Source: JAEUIE01 sp047602475
Lineage (GTDB): Bacteria > Planctomycetota > Planctomycetia > Gemmatales > HRBIN36
Length of the DNA stretch: 64,000 nucleotides
Direction of reading: 5' to 3'
Assembly: GCA_047602475.1 (NCBI GenBank)
Contig: JASGHE010000006.1
Span: 1 to 64,000 of the forward strand
Both the position numbers and the translations under genes were made by a program. Below are positions 1 to 7,432 of the stretch, in pieces. The notes beneath the pieces were generated by a model. It saw nothing but the letters and a program-made list of their open reading frames with translations, did not search any database and was not told the origin of the DNA. The stretch's first letter is position 1. Each line of letters begins with the position of its first letter.

Positions 1-1
1 G

Positions 2-640
2 ATGGTCTTCGGCCTGGATCACCTCGTCTCCGAACAGGATGCCGGTCAGGAAGAGATTGCAGCCATAAGGGAGTGGCTCAAACGGGAAGGCACCTGTCTA
101 CTCCTGGCACCGCACCACGATGTCGGCTTCACTTCCGATATGAAACAGCGGCAGATGGAGTACAAGCACCATGGCGATGAACTGGTTCCCCGGCAGCGGC
201 GCTTCGGGCAGTACACGCGCTCGCTGATGAAGGGCCTTGATGTGCCGGTGCTCAATCAGTTCGGGCTGCGGCCTGCTGTGGTTCCGGGGACCAACCAGAT
301 CACGCCATTGACCATCAACCATGATCTTGACACTTTGGGTCTGCTGAACGGAGTGACCACGTTCAACTTCCATCTTCATCTGCCACATTACGAGGTGACA
401 GCGAAAGACCCGAAGTCGATTCATGTGTTGTCCAGGCAACCGATTGATCTCGACCGTCCGCATCCGTTCACCGCTGCGGGAAACCGGGAGTTCAATTCGT
501 TCATCTGGATGCCGCCCACCGACAGCCGAGCCGGCGATATTCTCCTGGCTGATTCAACAATCTTCACCACCTTGTTCGGAGGCACGGAGAGCCTTGAACT
601 CTTCTGGCGGAATATCGCTCAGATGCGTGCCAGGGGATAG
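2..640 (+). CDS. Unknown protein, 3' part, cut by the window edge
   Basis: An open frame runs in from the left edge, so the visible 212 residues are probably only the C-terminal part; the ATG at base 2 need not be the start. The segment IREWLKREGTCLLLAPHH resembles the core strand and loop of a flavodoxin-like or class I amidotransferase-like fold, and ILLADSTIFTTLFGG near the C-terminus looks like a buried strand. No signal peptide or membrane segment is visible in the part present. I do not recognise the family. It ends just before a short interspersed repeat and faces the convergent small membrane protein at 698-1093. Coding is likely because the frame is long and composition is core-like; function is not assigned. 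Confidence 0.55.
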   Translation: MVFGLDHLVSEQDAGQEEIAAIREWLKREGTCLLLAPHHDVGFTSDMKQRQMEYKHHGDELVPRQRRFGQYTRSLMKGLDVPVLNQFGLRPAVVPGTNQITPLTINHDLDTLGLLNGVTTFNFHLHLPHYEVTAKDPKSIHVLSRQPIDLDRPHPFTAAGNREFNSFIWMPPTDSRAGDILLADSTIFTTLFGGTESLELFWRNIAQMRARG

Positions 641-650
641 CATCGCTGGC

Positions 651-686
651 GGCGGGGTCAGGAGACCCGCGCCTACACGCGTGGCT
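651..686. repeat. Short interspersed repeat, copy 1
   Basis: GGCGGGGTCAGGAGACCCGC is followed by GCCTACACGCGTGGC. The same unit occurs at 1816-1848. It contains the small palindrome GGGTCAGGAGACCC. It lies between two convergent genes. Confidence 0.7.
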
Positions 687-697
687 CACCCTGCCCC

Positions 698-1093
698 CTA
701 CCGCTTCACCAGAAAAGCTACCACCAGACCAATCATGATCAGCGTGCCGAAAACGGCACCCAGAATCACGAAGACCAGTTGCACATCGCCCATGCCGATC
801 TGGGTGCGGTAGGGATCTTGTGTCAGGTGGGCATCGTTGCTGCGGCACTCGATGGAACGGCGTAATCGCACTCGGCCATCGTCGAGTTTTTCCACGAGTT
901 GCCAGCCGGCCTGGGCTTCCTCCTGTAGGGTCTGCTGGAAGAAGGCTGGGGTGCGAAACGCTTTCGTGTTGCTGCGAATGATCTTGTATTCAAACGCACC
1001 GGTAGGGTCGGTGTTCATGGGGGTCACCTCTATTTCTTCCTCATCATTTTGCCGTCGTTTGGCGGCAGCAGCCGCCGCAGCTCCCGCGCTCAT
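698..1093 (-). CDS. Small membrane-anchored protein with DUF4177-like domain
   Basis: About 131 residues. An Ala-rich, charged N-terminus is followed by a compact domain, FEYKIIR ... LQEEAQAGWQLVEKLDDGRVRLRR, that matches the pattern of DUF4177-like proteins (a strand, a helix ending in GWxLV, then strands). A single C-terminal membrane segment, VQLVFVILGAVFGTLIMIGLVVAFLV, ends in KR, so the soluble domain is probably cytoplasmic. I chose the ATG at 1093 (MSAGAAAAA) over the upstream ATG at 1123 because the extra ten residues look non-coding. Function unknown; the fold assignment is from pattern only. Confidence 0.6.
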   Translation of the reverse strand: MSAGAAAAAAAKRRQNDEEEIEVTPMNTDPTGAFEYKIIRSNTKAFRTPAFFQQTLQEEAQAGWQLVEKLDDGRVRLRRSIECRSNDAHLTQDPYRTQIGMGDVQLVFVILGAVFGTLIMIGLVVAFLVKR

Positions 1094-1350
1094 GCGGCAC
1101 CTCGTCAATCCAGCTTCACACACGGGTTATTCGCCAAATGTAACAAGCTATTGCCGTTTCTCAAGCGTAATGTGGTAGCTCAATCGCCATAGTTGGTTAG
1201 CGTGTTCACGAAAACCATGGCACCTGGGCAAGGCCTCTCCGAATAAAACTTCGTGCCCCTCTTGTACTGCGATGGTATTGTGTTACTGTTCGCAGGATCA
1301 ATCGTGTCACGATGGCATGTTCGCCATTCTCATCATCACAGGAGAAGATC

Positions 1351-1683
1351 ATGGCTGCACAGTTTGAGATCAAGAAGTCGAAGAACGGCCAATTCTACTT
1401 CAACCTGAAAGCGGGCAACGGTGAAATCGTCCTTACCAGCGAACAGTATACAAGCAAGGCCGGGGCCAAGAATGGCATCGCGTCGGTGCAGAACAATGCT
1501 GACGATGCCAGCCGCTATGAATCCAAGACAGCGAAAAATGGCAAGCACTACTTCGTACTGAAGGCCGGCAATCACCAGGTGATTGGCGTCAGCGAGACCT
1601 ACAACTCTGAAGGTGCGTGTGCAAAGGGCATAGCAGCAGTCAAGAAGGCGGCTGGGGGCGCTAAGACCTCGGATGAGACATAG
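1351..1683 (+). CDS. YegP/DUF1508-family protein, two tandem repeats
   Basis: 110 residues made of two copies of the DUF1508 unit: FEIKKSKNGQFYFNLKAGNG ... SEQYTSKAGAKNGIASVQNNA and YESKTAKNGKHYFVLKAGNH ... SETYNSEGACAKGIAAVKKAA. This is the usual size and double-repeat layout of YegP. The start is fixed by GGAGAAG at 1341-1347, a few bases before the ATG; an earlier in-frame start at 1312 lacks such a site. The role of the family is not firmly known. It stands alone, with no operon partner nearby. Confidence 0.9.
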   Translation: MAAQFEIKKSKNGQFYFNLKAGNGEIVLTSEQYTSKAGAKNGIASVQNNADDASRYESKTAKNGKHYFVLKAGNHQVIGVSETYNSEGACAKGIAAVKKAAGGAKTSDET

Positions 1684-1815
1684 TCCTCGTTGATTTGGAT
1701 TATCGGTCTCCCTGACGCTGGTCTTGGCAACTTGGGACAGGGTGGTACTGCTTTGAAAACTCTATTCGTCGTGTCATTGCTTGGCGTATTGTGCCAAGCA
1801 GTGCTCGTAGGGAGA

Positions 1816-1848
1816 GGCGGGGTCAGGAGACCCGCGCCGACGCGTGGC
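1816..1848. repeat. Short interspersed repeat, copy 2
   Basis: Same GGGTCAGGAGACCCGCGCC core as at 651-686, in the same orientation. It lies inside the N-terminal extension of a longer open frame (from 1690), which argues that the extension is not coding. Confidence 0.7.
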
Positions 1849-1866
1849 ACTTTTCGGGAGTCTGAG

Positions 1867-2199
1867 ATGCTCACGCCTGCTGTATATTCTCTACTTCTTC
1901 TGTGCGGATTCGAGCAGCCGAAAGACGACTATGTCTATTTATCCTTACTTCGCACTTCATCGCGCATGTACGTGATGGAAGGCATTAGTGCAGAAGTCCG
2001 TGAAGGTTATCTTAATCGTTATGGAGTATTTATTTCTGAAAGTAAGGCACTCATCACTTCGACTGATCCCAAGGCACAATCGTTCTTCTGGCGAGATGTT
2101 TATAATACTTCCTGGTTCAATAATGAACTGGTTTATGAGTACAGATCAGGGATGCTTGTTCCCGGCAGGCTCGGCGGAAATGGTCAGTTGGCCTCTTGA
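1867..2199 (+). CDS. Hypothetical protein, uncertain
   Basis: 110 codons from the ATG at 1867. The N-terminus, MLTPAVYSLLLLCGFEQP, is mildly hydrophobic; the rest (EVREGYLNRYGVFISESKAL, SFFWRDVYNTSWFNNELVYE) has protein-like composition. The open frame extends upstream to 1690 but that part contains an interspersed repeat. Base composition is AT-rich like the cassette that follows. I do not recognise it and it could be a decayed gene. It ends two bases before a perfect palindrome. Confidence 0.35.
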   Translation: MLTPAVYSLLLLCGFEQPKDDYVYLSLLRTSSRMYVMEGISAEVREGYLNRYGVFISESKALITSTDPKAQSFFWRDVYNTSWFNNELVYEYRSGMLVPGRLGGNGQLAS

Positions 2200-2200
2200 T

Positions 2201-2223
2201 TTGTACGGATTTCTTCCGTACAA
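2201..2223. promoter_or_regulatory. Perfect palindrome, probable operator
   Basis: TTGTACGGA at 2201-2209, a 5-base spacer, then TCCGTACAA at 2215-2223: nine-base arms with no mismatch, ending 7 bases before the ATG of the ribbon-helix-helix gene. Position and symmetry fit an autoregulatory operator bound by that protein; this is inferred. Confidence 0.7.
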
Positions 2224-2230
2224 TACTGTC

Positions 2231-2461
2231 ATGAAAATAACAGAAAGACTGGGCCGCCCTATCAAGGGTTCTGCCGCACTCACCGAAAGAGTTGAGATGC
2301 GGATGACTAAAGCTGAGAAGCAATCTTTTGTTGAGGCAGCGGAACTTGCTGGCCTTGACCTATCATCGTGGGTTAGGCTGTCTCTTCGAGAGACAGCCCG
2401 GAAGCAACTTAGGCAAGAAGATCGAGCTGTGGCGTTCCTTGAAGAAGCGAGAAAGAGTTAG
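2231..2461 (+). CDS. Ribbon-helix-helix DNA-binding protein (antitoxin/regulator-like)
   Basis: 76 residues. ERVEMRMTKAEKQSFVEAAE followed by LAGLDLSSWVRLSLRETARK fits the strand-helix-helix layout of MobC/Arc-type ribbon-helix-helix proteins: a strand with alternating residues, then a helix starting at TKAEK, then a second helix after LDLSSW. The N-terminus RLGRPIKG is basic. It is the first gene of a closely spaced set (gaps of 4, 10 and 6 bases) that ends with a PIN toxin, and it lies directly behind a 23-base palindrome, so it most likely represses its own operon. The ATG at 2231 is chosen because it follows the palindrome and begins the conserved domain. Confidence 0.75.
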   Translation: MKITERLGRPIKGSAALTERVEMRMTKAEKQSFVEAAELAGLDLSSWVRLSLRETARKQLRQEDRAVAFLEEARKS

Positions 2462-2465
2462 CTAC

Positions 2466-2951
2466 ATGGCAAAAGCCCATCCCAAGAAAAAACATCTCAC
2501 AAAACAAGCCGTGCAGGAACTTCCATTTCTGTCGTCGGCCTTTATTTGCGAAAAAGTCCTGTTAGAAGAGAGGGTGCATAGTGCCATTAGAATGGTGGAT
2601 ACTCTGAACTTACAGCAAGACCCAAGCGAACTTCCTGATTTCAATGACCCAAAATTTGAGGGGCTTGAGTTACCGCTTGTGCTTTTTGTTGGCTTTAGGG
2701 CTGGAAAGGCGAGAGGTGATTTTGAGTGCAAAATCATAGTTCGTTCCCCAGGCGGCTTGCAACTGAAGTATGGGAGTATGAAGTTTACTGTCAATAATGA
2801 TGCGACAGACAGTACTGGAGCGATAGCTAACCTACCCGTCAAACTGAAGTGGGAAAAGGCTGGTCTTTACTGGTTTGAAATCTGGATGAAAGATAAGCTT
2901 ATCACCCAAGTTCCGCTTAACGTGGTCGTTAATAAGCAACTCCAAAAATAG
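2466..2951 (+). CDS. DUF6941-like protein of unknown function
   Basis: 161 residues. The order is a basic start (AKAHPKKKHL), a strand-rich core beginning PFLSSAFICEKVLLEE, then LPLVLFVGFRAGKARGDF, and a closing KWEKAGLYWFEIWMKDKLIT. This resembles small beta-sandwich proteins grouped as DUF6941, whose members begin with a 'colour of the case' type strand and end in GxYxFxI-xxDG; the match is from memory of the pattern and not certain. It starts 4 bases after the ribbon-helix-helix stop codon, so the two are co-transcribed. The longer frame from 2328 overlaps that gene and is rejected. Confidence 0.6.
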   Translation: MAKAHPKKKHLTKQAVQELPFLSSAFICEKVLLEERVHSAIRMVDTLNLQQDPSELPDFNDPKFEGLELPLVLFVGFRAGKARGDFECKIIVRSPGGLQLKYGSMKFTVNNDATDSTGAIANLPVKLKWEKAGLYWFEIWMKDKLITQVPLNVVVNKQLQK

Positions 2952-2961
2952 GGAGAAACAC

Positions 2962-3438
2962 ATGGCAATGCAATCAGAAATGATTCAGATTGTTGAAACG
3001 AAAGGCACTTCACGATTCGGGCAGTCGTCCAGATTTGGTATTAGCGGTATTGCCAATTGGAAGACAACAGCAAATACTTTGTCAGAACAGTTCCCTGAAT
3101 TGGGTGCTGTTATGTATACTGAAAAAGGTAGCTTGTTTGATCGCTCCCGAAGTGGCACGGTGGCGTTAAAGATCGGTACAGTAGCAATGCCACACAAGAA
3201 CGATGACAACCTCGTTTTCATCGGATACAGTTCTGGCAAGGGAACTCATGTGTTCCCCAAAAATGGTGTCGATAGCGCAGTAGCTTCAGAGGGCCTGAAC
3301 ATTTATGCGTCATTGCCAGAACGTGATGTGGCTGACAATCCTTGGCTTGAATTTGCGGGCATGCTCAAGAACGACCCCGATGCTGTCGAAGTTGAACGTC
3401 TTATAGCAGAACATGGCAGCGATTGGACTTCAATATAG
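2962..3438 (+). CDS. Unknown protein with an antitoxin-like C-terminal tail
   Basis: 158 residues, no membrane segment. The first 110 residues are not recognised. The C-terminus DNPWLEFAGMLKNDPDAVEV has the shape of the toxin-binding tail common in antitoxins paired with PIN toxins (pattern PxLxxAGxxKDDPxxxE). The next gene, 6 bases downstream, is a PIN toxin, so this protein is the best candidate for its antitoxin even though its N-terminal part is far larger than a normal VapB. GGGAGAAACAC lies just before the ATG and gives a good ribosome site. Confidence 0.6.
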   Translation: MAMQSEMIQIVETKGTSRFGQSSRFGISGIANWKTTANTLSEQFPELGAVMYTEKGSLFDRSRSGTVALKIGTVAMPHKNDDNLVFIGYSSGKGTHVFPKNGVDSAVASEGLNIYASLPERDVADNPWLEFAGMLKNDPDAVEVERLIAEHGSDWTSI

Positions 3439-3444
3439 ACGATC

Positions 3445-3912
3445 ATGAGCCACTACATTCTCGACTCGAACATCTTGAGTTTGCTTCAAGACGGAAACGA
3501 TAATGTAGTTAAGAATTTCTCTCGACATCCATCTGGTGGTTTATGCGTAACTGTAATCGCCGTAATTGAACGCTTGAACGGCTGGTACAGAGTTGTTGGA
3601 AAAGATGGCACCGACGACGAAAAAATTAGGAGATATGGCAATTTGGCGAAGACTGCTAAATTGTTATCTAGATTCGAGATCCATTCATTCAGCAAGATGT
3701 CGTTGGCAAAATTCAAAGAGCTTCACTCATTGCGACTTGAAGGGTTCGGCAAGAAAGAGGAGAAGGATTTGAGAATGGCAGCCATAGCACTCGACTACCC
3801 AGATGCAATATTTGTTACCCAAAATGTTAAGCACTTCAAAGTTATTCCAGGATTTCTCCCGATTGAAGACTGGACGAAATACCCAGCAACTAAGCATTCG
3901 TCAACACACTAA
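3445..3912 (+). CDS. PIN-domain ribonuclease, VapC-like toxin
   Basis: 155 residues. YILDSNILSLL carries the first catalytic Asp (residue 7); VIAVIERLNGW carries the acidic residue of the second motif (Glu about 42); KDLRMAAIALDYP gives the third Asp; and FVTQNVKHFKVIPGF is the terminal PIN strand with Asn where many members have N or D. This is the layout of VapC/fMet-type PIN toxins, which cut tRNA or other RNA. It is the last gene of the four-gene cassette beginning at 2231. Composition is AT-rich relative to the ABC exporter that follows, consistent with transfer as a unit. Confidence 0.85.
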   Translation: MSHYILDSNILSLLQDGNDNVVKNFSRHPSGGLCVTVIAVIERLNGWYRVVGKDGTDDEKIRRYGNLAKTAKLLSRFEIHSFSKMSLAKFKELHSLRLEGFGKKEEKDLRMAAIALDYPDAIFVTQNVKHFKVIPGFLPIEDWTKYPATKHSSTH

Positions 3913-3996
3913 GCGGACACTACCAATTTTTTGTTAGATGCTCTTCGTCTGGCAGCGAATACAACAACATCGCTGTCTTCATGAATTGTAATCACG

Positions 3997-4914
3997 ATGC
4001 TCCAAGCAACCGATCTGAAGAAGTCCTTTGGCACTCGTGCTGCTGTGGCGGGTGTCAGTTTTGACGTGCCTCATGGTGAGACGTTTGGGTTGCTGGGCCC
4101 CAATGGGGCGGGCAAGACGACGACGATTCACATGCTGGCCGGCATCCTGCGGCCTGATGCGGGCACCATTTCGATTGATGGCCAGCTCGATCCGACTCGT
4201 TCTGCTGTGCGCGAACGACTGGGCGTGGCGCCGCAATCACTTTCGCTTTACGAAGAGCTATCGGCGGAAGACAACCTGGCTTTTTTTGGCCGCTGCTACC
4301 CGATGTCGGCTCAGCGGCTCAAAGAGCGCGTGGTCTGGGCACTGGAGTTCGCCGGGCTCAGCGATCGGCGGCTGGATAAGGTCAAGACCTTCTCCGGCGG
4401 GATGAAGCGGCGGCTCAATCTGGTCTGTTCACTGATTCACGATCCGCCGGTAGTTTTTCTGGATGAACCGACGGTCGGCGTCGATCCACAATCACGCAAT
4501 CATCTGCTCGAGAACATCGAGACGCTGGCTCGGCAAGGCCGCACGATCCTCTACACAACCCATTACATGGAAGAGGCAGAGCGGCTCTGCACCCGGGTAG
4601 CCATCATAGAGCAGGGCAAGATACTCGCTCTCGATACGGTGGCTGGGTTGATCGATAAGTATGGCGGCCAGGCGGTGGTCGAAGCAGAGATCGCCAGCGG
4701 TACGTCTGACTCGTGGCGAACGGTGCTTGACAAGGTTCTTGGCAACGGTCAGTACCAGCTTGATGCCAATCGTCTTCGCTTTCATGCCGATCAGCCGTTG
4801 CCTCAGGCGAACCGGGTAGCAGACGCTGGGCTGAGGCTCGATACGGTGCGAATCCATCGTCCTGATCTGGAAGCAGTGTTCCTCAAGCTCACCGGTCGGA
4901 GGTTGTGCGACTAA
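3997..4914 (+). CDS. ABC transporter ATP-binding protein (ABC-2 type)
   Basis: 305 residues. Walker A GPNGAGKTTT at 34-43, Q-loop at Q80, signature SGGMKRRL at 133-140, Walker B VVFLDEP ending in D156/E157, D-loop VGVD and H-loop TTHYMEEAE. The C-terminal 80 residues are the regulatory tail usual in DrrA/CcmA-like exporters. The stop codon overlaps the ATG of the permease (TAATG at 4912-4916), so both halves are translated together. Substrate is unknown; related pairs export lipids, polysaccharides or drugs. Confidence 0.93.
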   Translation: MLQATDLKKSFGTRAAVAGVSFDVPHGETFGLLGPNGAGKTTTIHMLAGILRPDAGTISIDGQLDPTRSAVRERLGVAPQSLSLYEELSAEDNLAFFGRCYPMSAQRLKERVVWALEFAGLSDRRLDKVKTFSGGMKRRLNLVCSLIHDPPVVFLDEPTVGVDPQSRNHLLENIETLARQGRTILYTTHYMEEAERLCTRVAIIEQGKILALDTVAGLIDKYGGQAVVEAEIASGTSDSWRTVLDKVLGNGQYQLDANRLRFHADQPLPQANRVADAGLRLDTVRIHRPDLEAVFLKLTGRRLCD

Positions 4915-6176
4915 TGGCCACCGTACTCAACCTCGCTCTGAAAGACCTGAAGCTCCTTCTCAAGGATAAGGGAGGCATCTTCTGGTTCCTCGTTTTCCCG
5001 CTGATCTTCGCCCTCTTTTTCGGCTCGATGATGGGGGGCGGTGACAAGGGAGCTTCCAAGCTGAAATTAGCAGTAGTGGGTAACGACGACAGCCCCCAGA
5101 GCCGTCAATTCATTGAACAGCTCAAGAAGTCGGACTCACTCGAAGTGCAGATGAAGCCCCGCGCTGAAGCCGAGGCAGCGGTCCGACGGGGCGATTTGTC
5201 GGCGTTCGTGGTGGTGCCCCAGGGGTTTGGCAAGAACGCAGCCTTCTTCGGCGGGAACCAGACGGCCCTGGAAATCGGCTTGGATCCTGCCCGCAAGGCT
5301 GAAGCAGGCTTCCTCGAAGGGCTTCTGATGGAAGCTCTCTTTCAGGGGATGGCCCAGCGCTTTACCGACCCAGCCAGCACCAAAGTAGATATCGAGCGGG
5401 CGCGCAAGGAACTGGAAGCTGCAAAAGACGACAAACAAAAGACGTTGCTTCTGAGCTTCTTCACCGACCTTGAGAAGTATCTGAACAACCCGGACTTCAA
5501 GTTTCAGCCCAAGGGGGATGGCAACGCTCAGGGATTCATGAAGCCACAGATCAAGAAGATCGACATGCTGGCTGATGAGAGCGGCAAACCCCGTTCTGCG
5601 TATGAGATCACTTTCCCAGCCGCCCTGATCTGGGGCCTGTATGGCTGCGTGATGACCTTTGGCATTTCCCTCGTCACAGAACGGACGCATGGCACGCTGT
5701 TGCGCTTGCGAACGACGCCGCTTACCTGGACGGGCATTCTGGTGGGCAAAGGGTTGGCTTGCTTCATCGCCTGCTTTGCCATCACAGCATTGCTTCTGAC
5801 CATCGGCGTGATCGGCTTTCACGTTCGGATCACTCAGCCGGTGGGTTTGCTGGCGGCGCTGACAGCGAGTTCGCTGGGGTTCACCGGTTTAATGCTGATG
5901 ATTGCGACGCTGGGCAAGACTGAACGGGCCGTCGCCGGTGCAGCGTCGGGGATCTTCATGCCGCTGGCGATGCTGGGTGGTGGGATGATTCCGCTGTTCT
6001 TGATGCCAGGCTGGTTGCAGAGTGTGGCCAGCATCAGTCCGTTCAAGTGGGGTATCCTGGCCTTCGAGGGTGCGATCTGGCGCGGGTTCACTGCGGTTGA
6101 TTATGTGCTTCCGTGCGCCATGCTGTTGCTCTTCGGTGTTGCCGGTTTCTGCGCTGGGTGCGTTTTTGTTGACTAA
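4914..6176 (+). CDS. ABC-2 type permease
   Basis: About 420 residues. One membrane segment near 22-40 (GIFWFLVFPLIFALFFGSMM) is followed by a large soluble loop of about 190 residues (extracytoplasmic by family topology) containing a coiled, charged stretch, and then five C-terminal membrane segments starting at PAALIWGLYGCVMTFGISL. This is the NatB/DrrB-like ABC2_membrane_3 topology. RTHGTLLRLRTTPL is the conserved cytoplasmic coupling region. I use the ATG at 4914, which overlaps the upstream stop, instead of the GTG at 4905. It forms the exporter with the preceding ATPase. Confidence 0.9.
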   Translation: MATVLNLALKDLKLLLKDKGGIFWFLVFPLIFALFFGSMMGGGDKGASKLKLAVVGNDDSPQSRQFIEQLKKSDSLEVQMKPRAEAEAAVRRGDLSAFVVVPQGFGKNAAFFGGNQTALEIGLDPARKAEAGFLEGLLMEALFQGMAQRFTDPASTKVDIERARKELEAAKDDKQKTLLLSFFTDLEKYLNNPDFKFQPKGDGNAQGFMKPQIKKIDMLADESGKPRSAYEITFPAALIWGLYGCVMTFGISLVTERTHGTLLRLRTTPLTWTGILVGKGLACFIACFAITALLLTIGVIGFHVRITQPVGLLAALTASSLGFTGLMLMIATLGKTERAVAGAASGIFMPLAMLGGGMIPLFLMPGWLQSVASISPFKWGILAFEGAIWRGFTAVDYVLPCAMLLLFGVAGFCAGCVFVD

Positions 6177-6196
6177 GTCGGAGGCGACGTAGGTAT

Positions 6197-6434
6197 TTGG
6201 TTCTCCCCCTTTACAAGGAGGAGTTAGAAGCCTGTTGAATAACCATGGCAGGAGTCAACGGGTACTCCGTTGCCCCCTGCTGGGTCTCTAAGACCCTGGC
6301 AGTTTCGCAGGGGGCACGATGAGTACATCGTGACCCCTGCCACACCTACCAGTATTTCAACAGACTCTTAGAGGGGGCGTTCATGCGGCAAAAAGAACCC
6401 CACCCGACCTCCCCTTGGTAAGGGGAGGAGTAAG
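6197..6434. repeat. C-rich double-hairpin repeat, interrupted by a MITE-like element
   Basis: The left part (TTCTCCCCCTTTACAAGGAG) and right part (CCCACCCGACCTCCCCTTGG ending in AAGGGGAGG) together match the uninterrupted copy at 45313-45410. The 142-bp element at 6227-6368 sits between them at a TA. Related copies occur near 24.2, 29.1, 35.5, 45.3 and 55.9 kb. Confidence 0.75.
6225..6370. mobile_element. MITE-like palindromic element, copy A (142 bp plus flanking TA)
   Basis: TA-GAAGCCTGTTGAAT ... ATTTCAACAGACTCT-TA, element 6227-6368. Inside are two hairpins: left stem CAACGG/CCGTTG and right stem CACGATG/CATCGTG, both inside GGCAGG(A/G)G-type outer arms, around GTAC. The outer ends are imperfect terminal inverted repeats. 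No gene inside. Inserted into the C-rich repeat at 6197-6434, which shows that it moved. Confidence 0.8.
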
Positions 6435-6439
6435 ACATG

Positions 6440-7195
6440 TTACTTCAGCCCAAACAGCCGATCGTTCTTGGCTTCCTGATGGCACTTCATGCAGGAAGCG
6501 ATGGTGCCAACGCTGGTCACCGTCTTCAAATCTTTGGCGACAGTGGCGTAGACCCAGCCTTGATCGGTGCCGGGGGTTTTCGGATCGACCTTGAACATGA
6601 TGAAGAGGCCATGGCGTTCGCCGGCCTGGTAGTGTTGGCCGTTCTTCTCGGCGAAGGGCAGCACGATGTCGCCATGATCGTAGATATCGTTATGTATCTT
6701 GCCATCGGTGATCTTACCGCCGTCGATCTTCTTGATGCGAGGATCGTTTCGATCAATCTTGCCGGCAGCTTTCGTCCGCTCTTCCTGGCTGATCTTCACC
6801 GGCTCCCAGGCTTCCTTGACCACAACTTGGCCCACTTCGGAAGCAATGCGTTCCTTGCCGACCTGATCCTTTAGATAGGGAGGCAGATACGTTTGCCGGC
6901 GGGACATGGCGGTCCTGGGCGGCGTGGCATCCCAGTAGACTTTCTTCGCGAAGATGGTGTAGAGCTTCTGGCCATGGGTGGCTTCGTCATCACTGGCGCT
7001 GACATGGAGCGTCGGCGGCTTGGGGCGGGGCATATCGCAATCGGTGGGTGACCAGCGATACTGCCGATCAGCACGACCGTAGCTGGGATAGTTCTTGGCG
7101 ATCTCCAGTACCTGGGCGTTCCAATCGTCGGAGGGGGATGTGCTTGAAGATGCTCCCAGAATCGTCAGCGAGGAACAGATGAGAAGCCAGTGCAT
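6440..7195 (-). CDS. Cytochrome P460 family protein
   Basis: 251 residues. The N-terminus MHWLLICSSLTILGASSS is a short export signal. The body has the P460 pattern, HGQKLYTIFAKKVYW, GERHGLFIMFKVDP and GWVYATV, and the heme-binding CMKCHQ (CxxCH) lies close to the C-terminus as usual in this family. AGGAG sits upstream of the ATG at 7195. P460 cytochromes bind a cross-linked c-type heme in the periplasm and in some bacteria oxidise hydroxylamine or detoxify NO; many planctomycete members have no known role. It stands alone between repeats. Confidence 0.85.
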   Translation of the reverse strand: MHWLLICSSLTILGASSSTSPSDDWNAQVLEIAKNYPSYGRADRQYRWSPTDCDMPRPKPPTLHVSASDDEATHGQKLYTIFAKKVYWDATPPRTAMSRRQTYLPPYLKDQVGKERIASEVGQVVVKEAWEPVKISQEERTKAAGKIDRNDPRIKKIDGGKITDGKIHNDIYDHGDIVLPFAEKNGQHYQAGERHGLFIMFKVDPKTPGTDQGWVYATVAKDLKTVTSVGTIASCMKCHQEAKNDRLFGLK

Positions 7196-7277
7196 GACGA
7201 ACTCCTGAAGGGAAGCGGGGTATTGGTAAGACGAATGAGGGGGTAGATGGTTTGGCCTATTCTTAAGACCTTATCTT

Positions 7278-7423
7278 ACTCGTTCCCAAGCTCCGCTTGG
7301 GAACGCACTGCAACTGAGGCTCTGCCTCAATGAATCTAACGGTGACAGGATACTTCTTCGGCTCTTCCAGCGAGGCGGAGCCTCGCATTCAGTGCGTTCC
7401 CAGGCGGAGCCTGGGAACGAGTT
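7278..7423. repeat. Palindromic interspersed repeat (GTTCCCAAG/CTTGGGAAC type)
   Basis: ACTCGTTCCCAAGCTCCGC ... near the left end is mirrored by GCGGAGCCTGGGAACGAGTT at the right end, with a second inner pair GAGGCTCTGCCTC / GAGGCGGAGCCTC. About 146 bp, non-coding. A similar GTTCCCAGGC repeat is widespread in bacterial genomes. Confidence 0.75.
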
Positions 7424-7432
7424 GCGAGTTGA

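Noticed and set aside
1690..1866. N-terminal extension of the small gene at 1867
   Set aside because: It contains the GGGTCAGGAGACCC interspersed repeat, which has no reason to be coding.
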